Of a stretch of 7,588 nucleotides of DNA, positions 6,872 through 7,588 are shown piece by piece. Every line of letters begins with the position of its first letter. Position 1 is the stretch's first letter. The stretch covers positions 1-7,588 of the forward strand of contig CAKZNY010000230.1 of the NCBI GenBank assembly GCA_937132145.1, given 5' to 3'. This stretch comes from an uncultured Paracoccaceae bacterium. GTDB lineage: Bacteria; Pseudomonadota; Alphaproteobacteria; Rhodobacterales; Rhodobacteraceae. The notes beneath the pieces are model-generated. The model made no database searches. It saw nothing but the letters and a program-made list of their open reading frames with translations, and was not told the origin of the DNA. A program made the translations under genes and the position numbers.

Positions 6872-6890
6872 ACACAACCTATAGGTGTGT
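6872..6890. repeat. Inverted repeat, candidate operator in the divergent region
   Basis: ACACAACCTATAGGTGTGT contains the perfect palindrome CCTATAGG. If one A on the left is bulged, the arms extend to about nine bases per side. It lies 37-55 bases upstream of the DUF6477-like ATG, between two divergent genes. A dimeric regulator site is a plausible reading, and the element is too AT-centred and loop-free to be a terminator. Confidence 0.4.
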
Positions 6891-6948
6891 TGCGTGATTT
6901 GATTTTCACGCGAACGCACCAATGCTGACATGCAAATATCAGCCATAA

Positions 6949-6963
6949 TTAACTAAAAATTTA
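6949..6963 (+). promoter_or_regulatory. Near-match CtrA box upstream of the DUF6456-type gene
   Basis: TTAACTAAAAATTTA matches the TTAA-N7-TTAA consensus at seven of eight fixed bases. It lies 54-68 bases before the proposed TTG start. On its own this is a weak match in AT-rich DNA. It is recorded because R. capsulatus gafA is reported to be under CtrA control. Confidence 0.3.
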
Positions 6964-6979
6964 CGATAACAACCTTAGG

Positions 6980-6999
6980 TAGATTAAACTATTTATCTA
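6980..6999. repeat. Inverted repeat TAGAT-N10-ATCTA before the DUF6456-type gene
   Basis: The two arms TAGAT (6980-6984) and ATCTA (6995-6999) are perfect complements. With one bulged T they extend to TAGAT(T)AAA / TTTATCTA. It abuts the Shine-Dalgarno at 7001-7007 and covers the likely -10 region (TAAACT at 6985-6990), where a bound repressor or an RNA hairpin would affect expression. Confidence 0.35.
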
Positions 7000-7000
7000 A

Positions 7001-7007
7001 AAGGTGG
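7001..7007 (+). promoter_or_regulatory. Shine-Dalgarno that supports a TTG start
   Basis: AAGGTGG differs from AAGGAGG at one base and stands nine bases before the TTG at 7017-7019. No ATG or GTG occupies this position. This site decides the start of the downstream gene. Confidence 0.6.
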
Positions 7008-7016
7008 CTAAAAATT

Positions 7017-7588
7017 TTGACAAATTGTTTGGAAAAAACAGCTGAAACCACGCACCCTGACTGGGTTCCTGAACATGCGAAAACATATCTTACACATGTA
7101 ACCATGGGCGTAAGTATTCGGGAACTGGCGCGTTTGCAGGGCTGCCATGCTTCAACGATTCTCAGACAGGTTCGTAAATTTGAATCACGGCGCGACGACC
7201 TGTTGGTCGACGAGGCATTGGATGACCTTTCCCGAAATACCCACCCTGAAACTGAACCGGAGCCCCCCCGTATGTCCACAGTTGAATCCCTAAATGAAGT
7301 TGACATATCTCGTCAGGCCCGCCGCATTTTGCGTCGCCTTTGTGAAACCGGCGCGTATCTTCTGATTGCCCCGAAGATGGAAGTTGCGGCCGTATTCAAG
7401 GAAACCGTTCCGGGCCGCCCCACTAGGATTGCCGTGGTAGATCGCAGCTTTGCGCGGGCGTTTGCGCTGAAGGAATGGATCACCGGAGAGCAGTTGGGGA
7501 AGCTGGGGCGATACAGTATTACGCCGACGGGCCGAACCGCCCTGAAACGTATGATCGCCGAGGACAAGCACAGTAGAGGCGAGGAATC
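7017..7588 (+). CDS. DUF6456-type helix-turn-helix protein, GafA-like (3' end outside window)
   Basis: An uninterrupted frame of 190 codons runs from a TTG at 7017 off the right edge. The N-terminal part (14-68) reads HPDWVPEHAKTYLTHVTMGV then SIRELARLQGCHASTILRQV and RKFESRRDDLLVDEAL. Its SIRELARLQGCHASTILRQV core (33-52) is a helix-turn-helix. An acidic/proline linker follows (75-85). The second domain (about 97-182) carries QARRILRRLCETGAYLLIAP, RPTRIAVVDRSFARAFALKE and GRYSITPTGRTALKRMIAED, the pattern I associate with DUF6456. GafA of Rhodobacter capsulatus (rcc01865), which binds the GTA promoter and activates particle production, is as I recall of this type. The GafA assignment is therefore inference, and another DUF6456 paralogue is possible. 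The start rests on AAGGTGG nine bases upstream; ATG at 7104 would cut into the conserved N-terminus. The upstream region carries a near-CtrA box and two dyads. Confidence 0.72.
   Translation, partial: MTNCLEKTAETTHPDWVPEHAKTYLTHVTMGVSIRELARLQGCHASTILRQVRKFESRRDDLLVDEALDDLSRNTHPETEPEPPRMSTVESLNEVDISRQARRILRRLCETGAYLLIAPKMEVAAVFKETVPGRPTRIAVVDRSFARAFALKEWITGEQLGKLGRYSITPTGRTALKRMIAEDKHSRGEE

Noticed and set aside
7017..7045. TTGACA at 7017-7022 as a -35 promoter element
   Set aside because: No -10 hexamer occurs at 16-18 bases downstream, and the TTG is better explained as the start codon behind AAGGTGG.
6989..7571. Minus-strand frames in the right-hand region (105, 93 and 84 codons)
   Set aside because: They are antisense to the plus-strand frame that shows clear helix-turn-helix and DUF6456-type patterns; the plus-strand gene is easily missed because it starts at TTG and has no stop inside the window.
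1..7588. CRISPR arrays, insertion sequences, tRNA or rRNA genes, prophage genes
   Set aside because: No regularly spaced repeats, transposase-like frames, tRNA cloverleaf or rRNA segments were seen on either strand. The only phage link is the indirect one through the GafA-like regulator.

Overview
The window looks like chromosome from an alphaproteobacterium of the order Rhodobacterales (Roseobacter group). Three things suggest this: moderately GC-rich genes, a carA / GatB-YqeY neighbourhood, and a divergent pair of small genes (DUF6477-like and DUF6456-like) that I know mainly from this order. The species cannot be named from the sequence.

Layout, left to right. (1) Positions 1-216, minus strand: the first 72 codons of an unrecognised gene that leaves the window. 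It sits 59 bp downstream of carA, and the gap holds a perfect TTAA-N7-TTAA motif (CtrA-type box). (2) 276-1469, minus: carA, small subunit of carbamoyl-phosphate synthase. (3) 1648-2100, plus: a GatB/YqeY-domain protein, divergent from carA across 178 bp with a plausible promoter for each. (4) 2097-4832, minus: a probable three-gene operon, guaA (GMP synthase), a small ABM-fold monooxygenase-like gene coupled by a GTGA overlap, then a ten-helix EamA/DMT transporter. The transporter and the YqeY gene converge and share a CTAG at their stop codons. (5) 4980-6539, plus: a stand-alone MttB-superfamily methyltransferase without pyrrolysine. (6) 6542-6835, minus: a DUF6477-like protein whose stop mirrors that of the methyltransferase in one palindrome. 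(7) 7017-7588, plus, running off the edge: a helix-turn-helix DUF6456-type protein with a TTG start. It resembles GafA, the activator of gene transfer agent (GTA) production in Rhodobacter capsulatus.

Most of the window is housekeeping: nitrogen entry into pyrimidines/arginine (carA) and purines (guaA), both class I glutamine amidotransferases. The most interesting part is the right end. There the AT-rich 181-bp divergent region between the DUF6477 and DUF6456 genes carries two dyads and a near-CtrA box, as might be expected at a GTA or cell-state control point. No tRNA, rRNA, CRISPR array, insertion sequence or convincing intrinsic terminator was seen. No gene-free stretch exceeds 300 bases. 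The longest gaps are 147-181 bp divergent promoter regions, each described below.
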